The notes below the pieces were generated by a model, which was not told where the DNA came from, did not search any database, and saw nothing but the letters and a program-made list of their open reading frames with translations. A stretch of 64,000 bases of DNA, from positions 84,080-148,079 of the forward strand of contig JAEWJZ010000033.1 in the NCBI GenBank assembly GCA_023386315.1, given 5' to 3'. The stretch is from Bacillota bacterium. GTDB lineage: Bacteria; Bacillota; Clostridia; Lachnospirales; Lachnospiraceae. Shown in pieces: positions 43,426-52,551 of the stretch. Positions within the stretch are counted from its first letter, which is position 1. The number at the start of each line of letters is the position of its first letter. The translations under genes were made by a program, and so were the position numbers.

Positions 43426-45405
43426 ATGATAAATTATATAAGTCTTGGATTGAAAAATATGAAAAAAAGTATGATTGAATACGGATTGTTTTTCTTTACA
43501 TTGACTACTTTGGCTACAATGGTGTTTGCTTTTTTTAATTTATCTCTGTCTAATGTAATACGTTCATTGAGTGATAATTTATCTATGCTTTTTGCCATAA
43601 CTATGTGGATAACTATAATTGTTGTTTTTATAGGTTCCTTTGTCGTTCGCTATACAGTAAAATTTATGCTGGAAAGAAGAAAGTTAGAATTTCGAGTTTA
43701 TCATACACTGGGTATGAGTCATAAATCTTTGATATTAATGCTTGGTGCTGAGGAATTTGTTATTACAGTTTCGACATTTGTATGTGGCACTATAATAGGA
43801 AGCTTGTTAAATAAGCCACTTACTTATCTCGCGCTTAAGATATTTGATCTAAATCATGAATATAGCGTAGAATTGTCTATTGATGCTATATGGTATACGG
43901 GAATATGCTTTCTTCTATTCTATTTTATTCAAGTGGCAGTATCTTTGTCGGTTGTTAAAAATAGTGAAATGGCATACCTAAATCAAGAAATTAAGCAAAA
44001 AGTGATTTCTGTAAAAGGAAATCAAATTGGTCTTTCAATAGCTGCCTTTGTTTTGCTTGCTTTGGGCTGTATATCTTCCTGGTTAATGCTGAATACAAAG
44101 GGAGATACTAATATAATCCTTTTATTGGCGGCTGCGTTCTTTTCTTATTTATTTGGAATTATTATCTTCTATAAATCATTTTGGAGTTTGACGTATTTCC
44201 TGTGTAGAAAGACAAGAACATGGAAAACAAAAAAGCTTCATCTTTATTTTATGAGTAAAGTTATTCATAATTCTCCAAAATCCTGGAAGAAAACAGTTGC
44301 TGCTGCAATGCTGATTTTTATATCTGTGGGAACACTGGCTTTAGCAATATCTATGGGGACCCTATATCAGGTTAATTTTGCTTCTTACTATCCTTATGAT
44401 TTCGTGATTTCTATAGGAATGCCTATGTCCAATGAAAGTATGAATGAGCTTGACGATTATATTCGCTCGAAAGCAGATATCAAAGAATCCAGCAGTTATT
44501 ATTTATATTATTCAGATAATATAAAGGAAATCCCTATTTTACTATTGAGTGATTATAATTTTTTAAGAAAGCAAATTCGATTAGATGAAAAAAAGTTGAA
44601 ATCAGATCAGTTTTTGATCAATTCCCAAGATTTGACAGCTGTGCCAGAGATTAAAAAAATAATAAAAAACAATGGAGGCATTCGGATAGGGGATACTGAT
44701 CTATACACAACTGAGAATTTTGTATTTACTGATGAAATAGAGCAGTACCAAGCTGCAGGTGAAAATGGTTATGCAATTGTCGTACCGGATGAAATGAAAG
44801 CCTTTTTGACACCTTATAAGACAAGATTGGTTGCCACAGCTAATTCAGAAGTGCATGCTGAACTAAAAAATAAAATCATTGAGTTTATAGATAAAAATTG
44901 GAATTCAGGTATAGAAGAAATTAGTCCGGTAATTCAGAAATGTGGGAAAGAGCACTTTGAGAAAAGTATAATTGTAAAAGCGTGGAGTAAAAATAACTCT
45001 TTAAGCGGATATACTGTAGTTACATTTAGTGCAATATATTTTAGTTTATCGTTATTGCTTTTACTAGGTGCAGTTATAGCATATGAGCAATTTTCGGATA
45101 TTCGAACGAATATTTTGGATTTTCGATTACTTTCTTATATGGGGGTACAATGGAAGGATTGGTTACATGAATTAAAACTAGAATGCATGACAAACTTCTT
45201 ATTACCGGCAATTGTTCCGCTTTTAATAACATCTTATCTCGTAGGCATACTACAGATTAAATATAATGATTATTTCAAGGAGAAGCCATTTGTTATTATT
45301 CAATGTGGATTAATGTCAATAGGAATTTATATGATCATTTTCGCGGTTTTTGGAATTTGTACATATTTTGTTTATCGGAGGTTATTTGATAAGGAGATGA
45401 TTTAG
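43426..45405 (+). CDS. FtsX-fold ABC permease (BceB-like)
   Basis: 659 residues. Several hydrophobic segments: 15-37, 48-72, 108-130, 150-175, 200-255, 290-315, then a large extracytoplasmic region (about 320-525) and further membrane segments 535-655. LEFRVYHTLGMSHKSLILML and FRLLSYMGVQWKDWLHELKL are FtsX-domain loops. It resembles BceB-type permeases that sense or shift antimicrobial peptides. No BceRS two-component genes are nearby. With the ATPase it probably provides immunity to the RiPP or exports it; which role is inferred. Confidence 0.85.
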   Translation: MINYISLGLKNMKKSMIEYGLFFFTLTTLATMVFAFFNLSLSNVIRSLSDNLSMLFAITMWITIIVVFIGSFVVRYTVKFMLERRKLEFRVYHTLGMSHKSLILMLGAEEFVITVSTFVCGTIIGSLLNKPLTYLALKIFDLNHEYSVELSIDAIWYTGICFLLFYFIQVAVSLSVVKNSEMAYLNQEIKQKVISVKGNQIGLSIAAFVLLALGCISSWLMLNTKGDTNIILLLAAAFFSYLFGIIIFYKSFWSLTYFLCRKTRTWKTKKLHLYFMSKVIHNSPKSWKKTVAAAMLIFISVGTLALAISMGTLYQVNFASYYPYDFVISIGMPMSNESMNELDDYIRSKADIKESSSYYLYYSDNIKEIPILLLSDYNFLRKQIRLDEKKLKSDQFLINSQDLTAVPEIKKIIKNNGGIRIGDTDLYTTENFVFTDEIEQYQAAGENGYAIVVPDEMKAFLTPYKTRLVATANSEVHAELKNKIIEFIDKNWNSGIEEISPVIQKCGKEHFEKSIIVKAWSKNNSLSGYTVVTFSAIYFSLSLLLLLGAVIAYEQFSDIRTNILDFRLLSYMGVQWKDWLHELKLECMTNFLLPAIVPLLITSYLVGILQIKYNDYFKEKPFVIIQCGLMSIGIYMIIFAVFGICTYFVYRRLFDKEMI

Positions 45406-45415
45406 AGAATGAATT

Positions 45416-47245
45416 ATGTCTGAAACTATAAAGAAGGGCAAACAAGATTATAATTATTTTGCTATTTTAATAGCAACTTATAAGGTATTAAGTGAAACTT
45501 CAAAAAGATATTTTTTTGAAACAATTTTTTTAAGCCTTACAGCATCTATACCTGATGTAGCTAATTTATTTATTTGGAAAAATATAGTTGATGAAATCAC
45601 GAAACTAATAGTAAACGGTAATAAAGGTTATGGAAAATTGTGTTTGTTATTTTCTTTACATATGATTTTAACATTGACAAATCTAATTATTGGAAAATAT
45701 ACGAATTATATAAAAAGAATTTATGTAGTTATGGTCGACCGTTATATTACAGATGAATTGTTGCTCGTCATTTCATCACTCGATTTACAAGACTTAGAAG
45801 ATTCGGATCTTCATAATGATATTCAAAAGACAAATCATGAATCAACCAACCGAAGTATTAAAATTTTAGATAATCTTGTAAGTTTAATTAGAAACCTTGC
45901 AATGTTATTGGGAACAATTGGAATTTTAATATCTCTTAAGCCAAGTATTGTTATTTTAATGATAATGTCTGTGATTCCCAGCGCAATGATTAACCAGAAA
46001 TCAATGGAGAAACTCTATGAGGTATATGATGGTCGTTATGAGGAAATTCGATATAATAGAAATCTAAAAGATACAATATCCAAATATGAAAATTTTAAGG
46101 AACTAAAATTATTTTCTTCTTTTTTATACTTAAAAAGTAAAATGGACACTATATTTGATAAAATTATTAAACAGGATAAGGAAGTAAAAAGAGAAATACT
46201 AATAAAATCTTCCATAGGTGATTTTATACAATTAAGTTTGACTTACCTATTTAAGATACTAATTGCAGTCAGTGGTATTTTAACCAAATGTTCTATTGGC
46301 TGTATTGTTATTAGCATTGAGTCAGCTTCTAAGCTGCAAAATGCACTTATGAGTTCCATTGAGTTAGTATTATCACTTTATGAAAATTGCTTATACTTGT
46401 TGAGTTTTGAAAAATTACAGAAGCTGAAAAAAGAAAAAAATAATGAGAAAAAGTTGTCTCTAATTACTGATTTTGAGATTGATACCATTGAGTTAGTTCA
46501 TGTATCCTTTCGATATAAAAATTCTTTGGAAAAGTATGCTCTTAAAGATATCAATCTGAAGTTTGAGAAGGGTCGAAATTATGCTGTGGTAGGATATAAT
46601 GGTAGTGGTAAGACGTCCTTAATTAAGTTGATTTCAGGGCTTTACATGCCTACAGAGGGACAGATACTGATAAATGGTGTTGATCTTAAATGTTATGATA
46701 AAGATGTTTATTTTGAAAAAATAAGTGCAACGTTTCAGGATTTTGTGAAATTTCCATTGACAGTTAGAGAAAATATTGGGATTTCCATGTACGAGCAAAT
46801 AGAAGATATGTGTTTAATTAAACGTGCTGCAACTATTGGGAAATCTTATGAGTTTATTTCTAGATTGAATAATCAATTTGAAACAAAACTTTTAATCAGC
46901 TGGAAAAATAGCGAAGAAATATCTTCAGGACAGTGGCAGCGAATTGCTATTTCAAGAGGTGTAATGCGGATGCCTCAGTTAATGATATTTGACGAACCAA
47001 CGTCTTCCTTGGATGCAGAATCAGAATCGGAAATTTTTCAAAAACTAATGCAGAAGAATAACGACCGAATTACCTTACTGATAACACATAGATTTGTAAA
47101 TGTTAGAAATCTGGATGCCATTGTTGTTTTAAATCAAGGGAGAGTTGATGGATTTGGAAGTCATGATTTTTTAATTGATACAAGTAAGTTATATGCAACA
47201 TTATATCAGATACAATCAAATTATTATAGTGATAGCAGAAATTAA
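45416..47245 (+). CDS. ABC exporter (fused membrane and ATPase domain)
   Basis: 609 residues. Membrane domain about 1-340 with hydrophobic segments, then an ATPase: Walker A GYNGSGKTS (about 399), Q-loop TFQDFVKFPLTV, divergent signature EISSGQWQR, Walker B LMIFDEPTSSLDAESE and His in THRFVN. No N-terminal C39 peptidase is present, so the leader peptide would not be removed by this protein. It is the last gene of the island and most likely exports the matured peptide. ATG 45416 is 8 bases after the previous stop. Confidence 0.9.
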   Translation: MSETIKKGKQDYNYFAILIATYKVLSETSKRYFFETIFLSLTASIPDVANLFIWKNIVDEITKLIVNGNKGYGKLCLLFSLHMILTLTNLIIGKYTNYIKRIYVVMVDRYITDELLLVISSLDLQDLEDSDLHNDIQKTNHESTNRSIKILDNLVSLIRNLAMLLGTIGILISLKPSIVILMIMSVIPSAMINQKSMEKLYEVYDGRYEEIRYNRNLKDTISKYENFKELKLFSSFLYLKSKMDTIFDKIIKQDKEVKREILIKSSIGDFIQLSLTYLFKILIAVSGILTKCSIGCIVISIESASKLQNALMSSIELVLSLYENCLYLLSFEKLQKLKKEKNNEKKLSLITDFEIDTIELVHVSFRYKNSLEKYALKDINLKFEKGRNYAVVGYNGSGKTSLIKLISGLYMPTEGQILINGVDLKCYDKDVYFEKISATFQDFVKFPLTVRENIGISMYEQIEDMCLIKRAATIGKSYEFISRLNNQFETKLLISWKNSEEISSGQWQRIAISRGVMRMPQLMIFDEPTSSLDAESESEIFQKLMQKNNDRITLLITHRFVNVRNLDAIVVLNQGRVDGFGSHDFLIDTSKLYATLYQIQSNYYSDSRN

Positions 47246-47282
47246 ATACTTACATTGAATATTCGCATATCATAAACAGTAC

Positions 47283-47322
47283 CGCTCCACCCGATTTTTA
47301 ATTATTGGGTGGAGCGATTTTT
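47283..47322 (+). terminator. Terminator of the RiPP locus
   Basis: CGCTCCACCC (47283-47292) pairs with GGGTGGAGCG (47307-47316), followed by ATTTTTG. Confidence 0.85.
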
Positions 47323-47391
47323 GCATATTGCACAAAAATAATGCCATTTATTGTGGCTAATACTGAAAATATAGATAAATAAGAGCACCTA

Positions 47392-47427
47392 TTGACAATT
47401 AGTAACATTACTGATAATATCAGTAAT
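47392..47427. promoter_or_regulatory. Promoter with perfect palindromic operator
   Basis: TTGACA (47392-47397), 17-bp spacer, TAATAT (47415-47420). Arms ATTACTGAT (47407-47415) and ATCAGTAAT (47419-47427) with a 3-bp centre cover the -10 box. This is a strong operator candidate for the GntR-type regulator encoded at 51677. Confidence 0.75.
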
Positions 47428-47457
47428 ATGAACAGAAGAAAGGCTAGGGAAATCGAG

Positions 47458-48417
47458 ATGAAGAAGAGAGAGCGTGTTATTGCGGCAATACAGGGAAAAG
47501 AGACAGATTATGTGCCTACAGGGTTTTCTCTGCATTTTCCGGCAGGTGAAGAACATGGAGAAAGGGGGATTTTATCTCATCTGAAATTTTTTGAGGAAAC
47601 AGATACTGACATCATTAAAATCATGAATGAAAACCTCATTCCTGACGCAGGAGTAATCAAAACTCCACATGACTGGAATCAAATTCCGGTCTATTCGATG
47701 GATGACACATTTATGCTAAAACAGATGGATTTGGTAAAGAGAATTCTGGAACAGGCAGATGGCGATGCATTTTCTCTGGGAACACTTCATGGAATCTGTG
47801 CATCTGCAATTCACCCCAACGAAAGCAGATATGGATACGAAAAGACCAGAGAATTAATCTGTACCCATCTCAGAGAAAATCCTGCACCGGTTGTGGAAGC
47901 TTTTAAGCGAATCACTGATGTCTTATGCCAGCTGGCAGCTAAGTACCATGAACTGGGGTTAGATGGAATTTACTATGCAGCGTTAGGCGGGGAAAGACAT
48001 TACTTCACTGATGAAGAATTTGCTGAGTACATCGAACCGTTTGACAAACAGATTCTAAAGGCTTCAAAGGATGCGGGAGGTATTAATTTCCTTCATATGT
48101 GCAAGGATAATTTAAACATGGATCGCTACGCGTCCTATAACGGACTGGCAGATGTCGTAAACTGGGGAGTTTACGAAACTGATTTCAGTCTGGAGCAGGG
48201 AAGAAAGTTATTTCCAGGTACAACAGTAATGGGGGGATTGAAAAACAGAAGCGGAGTTATGGTTGAGGGTACCATAGAAGAACTGAAGGAAGAAGCAAAG
48301 AAGATAATAAGAGACTATGGAAAGACGGCATTTATACTGGGGGCAGACTGTACATTACCAACTGAGATTCCATATGAAAGAATCAAAGCAATTACAGATG
48401 CAGCCAGAGAAGTGTAG
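47458..48417 (+). CDS. Uroporphyrinogen decarboxylase-family protein
   Basis: 319 residues. MKKRERVIAAIQGKETDYVP is the usual N-terminus of UroD/MtaA-like proteins, NFLHMCKDN contains a His-x-Cys that resembles zinc sites of cobamide-dependent methyltransferases, and the end is CTLPTEIPYERIKAI. Typical URO-D arginines for porphyrin are not evident. The family includes corrinoid methyltransferases and enzymes of unknown role next to sugar ABC operons, as here. The ATG at 47458 is the likely start; the TTG at 47392 is part of the -35 box. Confidence 0.8.
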   Translation: MKKRERVIAAIQGKETDYVPTGFSLHFPAGEEHGERGILSHLKFFEETDTDIIKIMNENLIPDAGVIKTPHDWNQIPVYSMDDTFMLKQMDLVKRILEQADGDAFSLGTLHGICASAIHPNESRYGYEKTRELICTHLRENPAPVVEAFKRITDVLCQLAAKYHELGLDGIYYAALGGERHYFTDEEFAEYIEPFDKQILKASKDAGGINFLHMCKDNLNMDRYASYNGLADVVNWGVYETDFSLEQGRKLFPGTTVMGGLKNRSGVMVEGTIEELKEEAKKIIRDYGKTAFILGADCTLPTEIPYERIKAITDAAREV

Positions 48418-48446
48418 AAAAAACTGACAATTTGGGAGGGTTTGTT

Positions 48447-49856
48447 ATGCGAAAGAAAATGATTGCAGCACTATTAACAGGTGCCATGGTTCTGTCAACG
48501 CTTGCAGGCTGTGGCGGAGGCAATGCTCCAAAAGAAGAGAAAGCGCAGGAAACTAAGAAAACGGAGGCAGGAACACAGGCTGCTGCGAAAGAAACGGTAT
48601 ATCCGTCGGGGACAATCACTATATACGGAACCGGACAGCCTCAATATCTGCAGGAATATTTTGATGCATGGCTGGAACGCCACAAAGATATTGCACCGGA
48701 CGTGAAGATCAGCATTGTCCAGACAGAAGGGCACGCAAAGAGCCGTGAAAAGATCACCATGACTGCTTTATCAGGAGCTGTGGATGATCTGCCGGATGCA
48801 ACTTATTTAGACCCGGTTAACATCATGGAATTATCACAGGGCGGATTACTGAAGGACGAAACAGAGTTTTTACAGCCTTATTTAAAAGATCTGGTTGACG
48901 GAGCAGCCAATGATGCAACGGTGAATGGAAAGATTTATGGATTGCCGGAGTCAGTCAGACCCAATGTGCTGTTCTACAATAAGGAAATCTTTGATAAATA
49001 CGGAATTGATCCAGCCATGATGAGCACGTTTGACGGTTACATGGAAGCCGGCAAACTTTTAAAAGAAAAAAGTAATGGCACTGTTTACTTATCCTATATC
49101 AGCCCGGGAAGCAAAACATGGAGATACTGGGGAAGAAGAGGGTTAATGCCTCAGGCAAATGCAAAAATATGGGATGAATCAGGAAATGTTGTGATCGGTC
49201 AGGATGAGGGAACAAAGCTTGCACTTGGAACTTTGGATACCATGTACCAGCAGGGACTTTTGCTTAAATCCGAGATTATGGAGCCTGCATTATATGATGC
49301 CATCAATAATGGGCAGGTAGCAACCTTTTATATCGGAGCTTTCTGGGACGAATTTTTAAGAAAGAACTGCGGAGCAACCTCCGGAAAATGGAGAGTCATG
49401 GCATCTCCGGAATTTGAATCAGTGGGAAAAGCAGGTGCACCCGTATCTTCCTATTTTTGCATTGTTAACAAAGGCGACAATGTGTATGCAGGCCTGCTGG
49501 AGCAGCTGTGGCATGATTTCCAGTTCGATGCAGAGTCCAGAAATACCTGGGTAAAATCCATGGAAAAACAGAACGCACCTTATGCCAATCCCATCTGTTT
49601 GAATTTGCTTCAGGATGATTTCTGGAAAGCACCGTCTGACTACTACGGAGGACAGTCTTTCAGGGAAATGGAAGGAAAGTGTCTTGAAAACGGTGCCGCC
49701 AATTTAATAATTACACCACAGGATGCAGAAGCAGATGAGATCATATCAGCAGAATTAGAAACCTATGTAGCAGGCAACCAGACTATGGAACAGGCTATTG
49801 CGAATATGGATAAAAATCTAAAGGCAAAAATCGGACAGGCAAAGATAATGAAGTAA
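48447..49856 (+). CDS. Carbohydrate ABC transporter substrate-binding lipoprotein
   Basis: 469 residues. Lipoprotein signal with lipobox TLAGC (Cys22) followed by a Gly/Glu/Lys linker. The body (SGTITIYGTGQPQYLQEY, VRPNVLFYNKEIFDKYG, GAFWDEFLRKNCG) is a family 1 solute-binding protein. The SD GGGAGGG is 6 bases before ATG 48447. Ligand unknown. It is followed by two sugar permeases and is in the operon controlled by the palindrome at 47407. Confidence 0.9.
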   Translation: MRKKMIAALLTGAMVLSTLAGCGGGNAPKEEKAQETKKTEAGTQAAAKETVYPSGTITIYGTGQPQYLQEYFDAWLERHKDIAPDVKISIVQTEGHAKSREKITMTALSGAVDDLPDATYLDPVNIMELSQGGLLKDETEFLQPYLKDLVDGAANDATVNGKIYGLPESVRPNVLFYNKEIFDKYGIDPAMMSTFDGYMEAGKLLKEKSNGTVYLSYISPGSKTWRYWGRRGLMPQANAKIWDESGNVVIGQDEGTKLALGTLDTMYQQGLLLKSEIMEPALYDAINNGQVATFYIGAFWDEFLRKNCGATSGKWRVMASPEFESVGKAGAPVSSYFCIVNKGDNVYAGLLEQLWHDFQFDAESRNTWVKSMEKQNAPYANPICLNLLQDDFWKAPSDYYGGQSFREMEGKCLENGAANLIITPQDAEADEIISAELETYVAGNQTMEQAIANMDKNLKAKIGQAKIMK

Positions 49857-49905
49857 ATAAATGGGGAGAGTTACTCTCTCCCCAGAAAAGTGAAGGAGAA
49901 TCAGT

Positions 49906-50775
49906 ATGCTGCAGATCATAAGAAAAAATAAAATTCCATACCTGTTTATCCTGCCGTTTTTTCTTTTGTTTTTAATGTTCCAGCTGATCCCTACAGTATG
50001 GACATTCTACATCAGCCTCACCAACTGGAAAGGAATCGGTGCACCGGAGTTTTGCGGGTTTGAAAATTACAAAAGGCTCTTCATTGATAATATGTTCTGG
50101 GCAGCCCTTGAAAATACTGTGGTGTACTGGATTTCCGGTCTGATTATTATCATGTTTCTGGCTGTAGCCATCGCAAGTCTGTTAAATTACGGGCATTTAA
50201 AAGGGAGTACCTTTTTTAAGACGGTTACCTTTCTGCCCAATATCTGTGCGGCCATAGCCATGGGTTTGATTTTTCGGATGCTCTTTGATGAGAATGCCGG
50301 TTTGATTAACGAAGTACTGAAAGCCATGGGAATAGGAAAGGTTCCCTGGCTTACCAGTACAACGTTTTCCAAGATTCCAGTTATTATTTTAAATGTGTGG
50401 AGAAATACTCCATGGTTTACCATGATTATTTTTTCTGGTCTGTTAAATATTCCAAGAGACTATTATGAAGCGGCAACCGTTGATGGTGCCAATATGTGGA
50501 AGCAGTTTTGCAGCATTACGCTGCCGTCATTAGGCAACATCTTATTTTTCTGTTCCATCACCCTGACAGTTGACAGCTGGAAACTGTTTAATGAATCCTA
50601 TATCCTGCCGGGACCGGGAACATCAAATACCTCGCTGTTCCAATACATGTATGAGTCAGGATTTAACATCTTTAATATGGGATATGCGTCTGCAATCGGT
50701 GTAATTCTCATTCTGATTCTGGCGGCAATCTCCGTGGTGCAGCTCATTGCCCGAAGAAAACAGGAAAAAATATAG
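49906..50775 (+). CDS. Sugar ABC transporter permease (MalF type)
   Basis: 289 residues, about six membrane segments. EAA loop YYEAATVDGANMWKQF followed by SITLPSLGN (around residue 200). It sits 49 bases after the binding protein, with a short GGGAGAG region in between, and 12 bases before its partner permease. No ATPase gene in the operon. Confidence 0.9.
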   Translation: MLQIIRKNKIPYLFILPFFLLFLMFQLIPTVWTFYISLTNWKGIGAPEFCGFENYKRLFIDNMFWAALENTVVYWISGLIIIMFLAVAIASLLNYGHLKGSTFFKTVTFLPNICAAIAMGLIFRMLFDENAGLINEVLKAMGIGKVPWLTSTTFSKIPVIILNVWRNTPWFTMIIFSGLLNIPRDYYEAATVDGANMWKQFCSITLPSLGNILFFCSITLTVDSWKLFNESYILPGPGTSNTSLFQYMYESGFNIFNMGYASAIGVILILILAAISVVQLIARRKQEKI

Positions 50776-50787
50776 GAGAGTAAAACC

Positions 50788-51627
50788 ATGGTATATAGAA
50801 GAAAACAAACGACAGTATCATTTCTCATCCATACGGTACTGGTTATCATATCATTCATATGCATCATGCCGATCTTGTGGATGTGCCTGATTTCACTCAA
50901 ACCCTCATCCGAGACAATGAGCGGAATTCATTCCATATGGGTGTCTGATCCTACCTTTGATAATTACAGGCGCCTGTTTGAGACGATACCTGTAATGCAA
51001 AATGCTTTTAACAGTATATTCACCACGATCATGGGTACAGTGACATCCCTTTTCTTTTGTTCCCTTGCCGGTTTTGCTTTTGCAAAATATAAGTTTCCAG
51101 GCAGGGACTTTCTGTTTTATTTTGTGATTGCGACCATGCTTGTGCCGCCTGAGACAGGGGCAGTGCCATTATTTGTAATTATGAAAAAACTGAATTTAAT
51201 CAACAGCCTGTGGTCTCTGGTAATTCCACGAATTGCTACAGCAGTGGGTATTTTCTATATGCACCAGTATATCCGCGATGTTCCTGATGAACTGGTGGAG
51301 GCTGCTAAAATAGACGGGTGTAAGGATTTTATGATCTTTATTAAGATAATTCTTCCAGTCATCAAGCCTGCTCTGGCTTCCTGGGCAGCTGTTACCCTGA
51401 TTGCAAGATGGAATGATTTTTTCTGGCCGGTTCTTTATTTAAGAAAGCAGGTCAAATATACTCTTATGGTAACGATTTCGCTGCTTCCGGTCAGTGAAGG
51501 CCTTTCCACTCCCTGGCCTGTTATTCTTTCCGGAACGACACTTGTAATTATACCAATTGTTGTGCTATATTTATTACTGCAGACTTTACAAAAGGCTGGT
51601 GCAATGGCTGGTGCTGTAAAGGGGTGA
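50788..51627 (+). CDS. Sugar ABC transporter permease (MalG type)
   Basis: 279 residues with about six membrane segments. EAA loop LVEAAKIDGCKDFMIF followed by KIILPVIKPAL, and the usual ending AGAVKG. It pairs with the preceding permease. TAGGAGAG lies before the ATG. Confidence 0.9.
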   Translation: MVYRRKQTTVSFLIHTVLVIISFICIMPILWMCLISLKPSSETMSGIHSIWVSDPTFDNYRRLFETIPVMQNAFNSIFTTIMGTVTSLFFCSLAGFAFAKYKFPGRDFLFYFVIATMLVPPETGAVPLFVIMKKLNLINSLWSLVIPRIATAVGIFYMHQYIRDVPDELVEAAKIDGCKDFMIFIKIILPVIKPALASWAAVTLIARWNDFFWPVLYLRKQVKYTLMVTISLLPVSEGLSTPWPVILSGTTLVIIPIVVLYLLLQTLQKAGAMAGAVKG

Positions 51628-51676
51628 GTGAGTAAGCGTTTGTATTTTGAAGCGAAGGGAAAGGAAATAAAACAAG

Positions 51677-52306
51677 ATGCAGGGACAGTCGATAAAAACC
51701 CAGGTATATGAGGGAATATTAAAGGATATTCTGGATGGTGTATACCAGGCCAACGAGATTATCAACGAGAAGAATTTAATAGATAAATATCAGGTAAGCA
51801 AAACGCCTGTCAGAGAAGCGCTGGTTCAGCTGTGCGGCGAGGGTGTGCTCAATAATATACCCCGCTTTGGCTATCAGCTGTCTTTAATCACGCCAGGTGA
51901 AATTATTGAAACCATAGAATTCCGGAAAATAATTGAGGTGGGAGCACTTGAGCGGTGTTTTGATAAGATATCGGAGGCGCAGTTAAATGAACTGCGTGAA
52001 CTGAACGAACAGGCAGCTAAAATTATTGAATGTCAGGATATTAAAGCCCACTGGGATCAGAATCAGAAATTTCACAAAGCTCTTTGCGGATTTTGCGGGA
52101 ACCGGTATTTACAGAAGTCATTGAATGATTCCTTACGATTATGTACCCTGATCGCCAATCAGTATTTCTTAAAGGTATGGGAGAACAAGGAAGAAGGCGA
52201 TTATGATCATTTTAAACTTGTTGAAGCCATTGAAGACGGGGATTTTGAACGTGCGAAGGAAATCCTTGTTTATGATATAGAATTGATGAAAAATAAAATT
52301 TTATAA
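51677..52306 (+). CDS. GntR/FadR-family transcriptional regulator
   Basis: 209 residues. N-terminal GntR winged helix (YEGILKDILDGVYQANEIIN, YQVSKTPVREALVQLCGEGV) and a C-terminal all-helical FCD domain (about 80-209) with the metal/ligand His residues typical of the group (HWDQNQKFHKAL). It closes the UroD/sugar-ABC operon and probably represses it at the palindrome over its promoter, being released by a sugar acid or similar ligand. A terminator follows. Confidence 0.88.
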   Translation: MQGQSIKTQVYEGILKDILDGVYQANEIINEKNLIDKYQVSKTPVREALVQLCGEGVLNNIPRFGYQLSLITPGEIIETIEFRKIIEVGALERCFDKISEAQLNELRELNEQAAKIIECQDIKAHWDQNQKFHKALCGFCGNRYLQKSLNDSLRLCTLIANQYFLKVWENKEEGDYDHFKLVEAIEDGDFERAKEILVYDIELMKNKIL

Positions 52307-52317
52307 ATAATTCCAAT

Positions 52318-52356
52318 AACTCTTCACCGGTTGTCAGAACCGGCGGGGAGTTTTTT
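52318..52356 (+). terminator. Rho-independent terminator
   Basis: Stem 52318-52350 built from AACTC...CACCGGTT and AACCGG...GGGAGTT with a small internal mismatch, then six T. Confidence 0.85.
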
Positions 52357-52470
52357 GCTTTACCGTAACACAGTGACATGAAAAGAACTTCTTTACGATA
52401 ATTTTATGAAATTGTAATAATTCAGTGGATGCCAGGATGGAAATTATATGGTAAGATAATATAGGACTGC

Positions 52471-52493
52471 GCTGCCTTAAACGCAGCTTTTTT
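52471..52493 (+). terminator. Weak terminator-like hairpin
   Basis: GCTGC (52471-52475) pairs with GCAGC (52483-52487), followed by six T. The short stem makes it uncertain; it may attenuate the next gene. Confidence 0.4.
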
Positions 52494-52551
52494 CATGGAA
52501 CAAGAGGTTCCCTGCAGCTGCAGCAGGGAAAAAACGGATATGGAGGCCCAG

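Noticed and set aside
47392..47457. UroD-family protein starting at TTG 47392
   Set aside because: This TTG is the -35 box; the extension is palindromic operator sequence.
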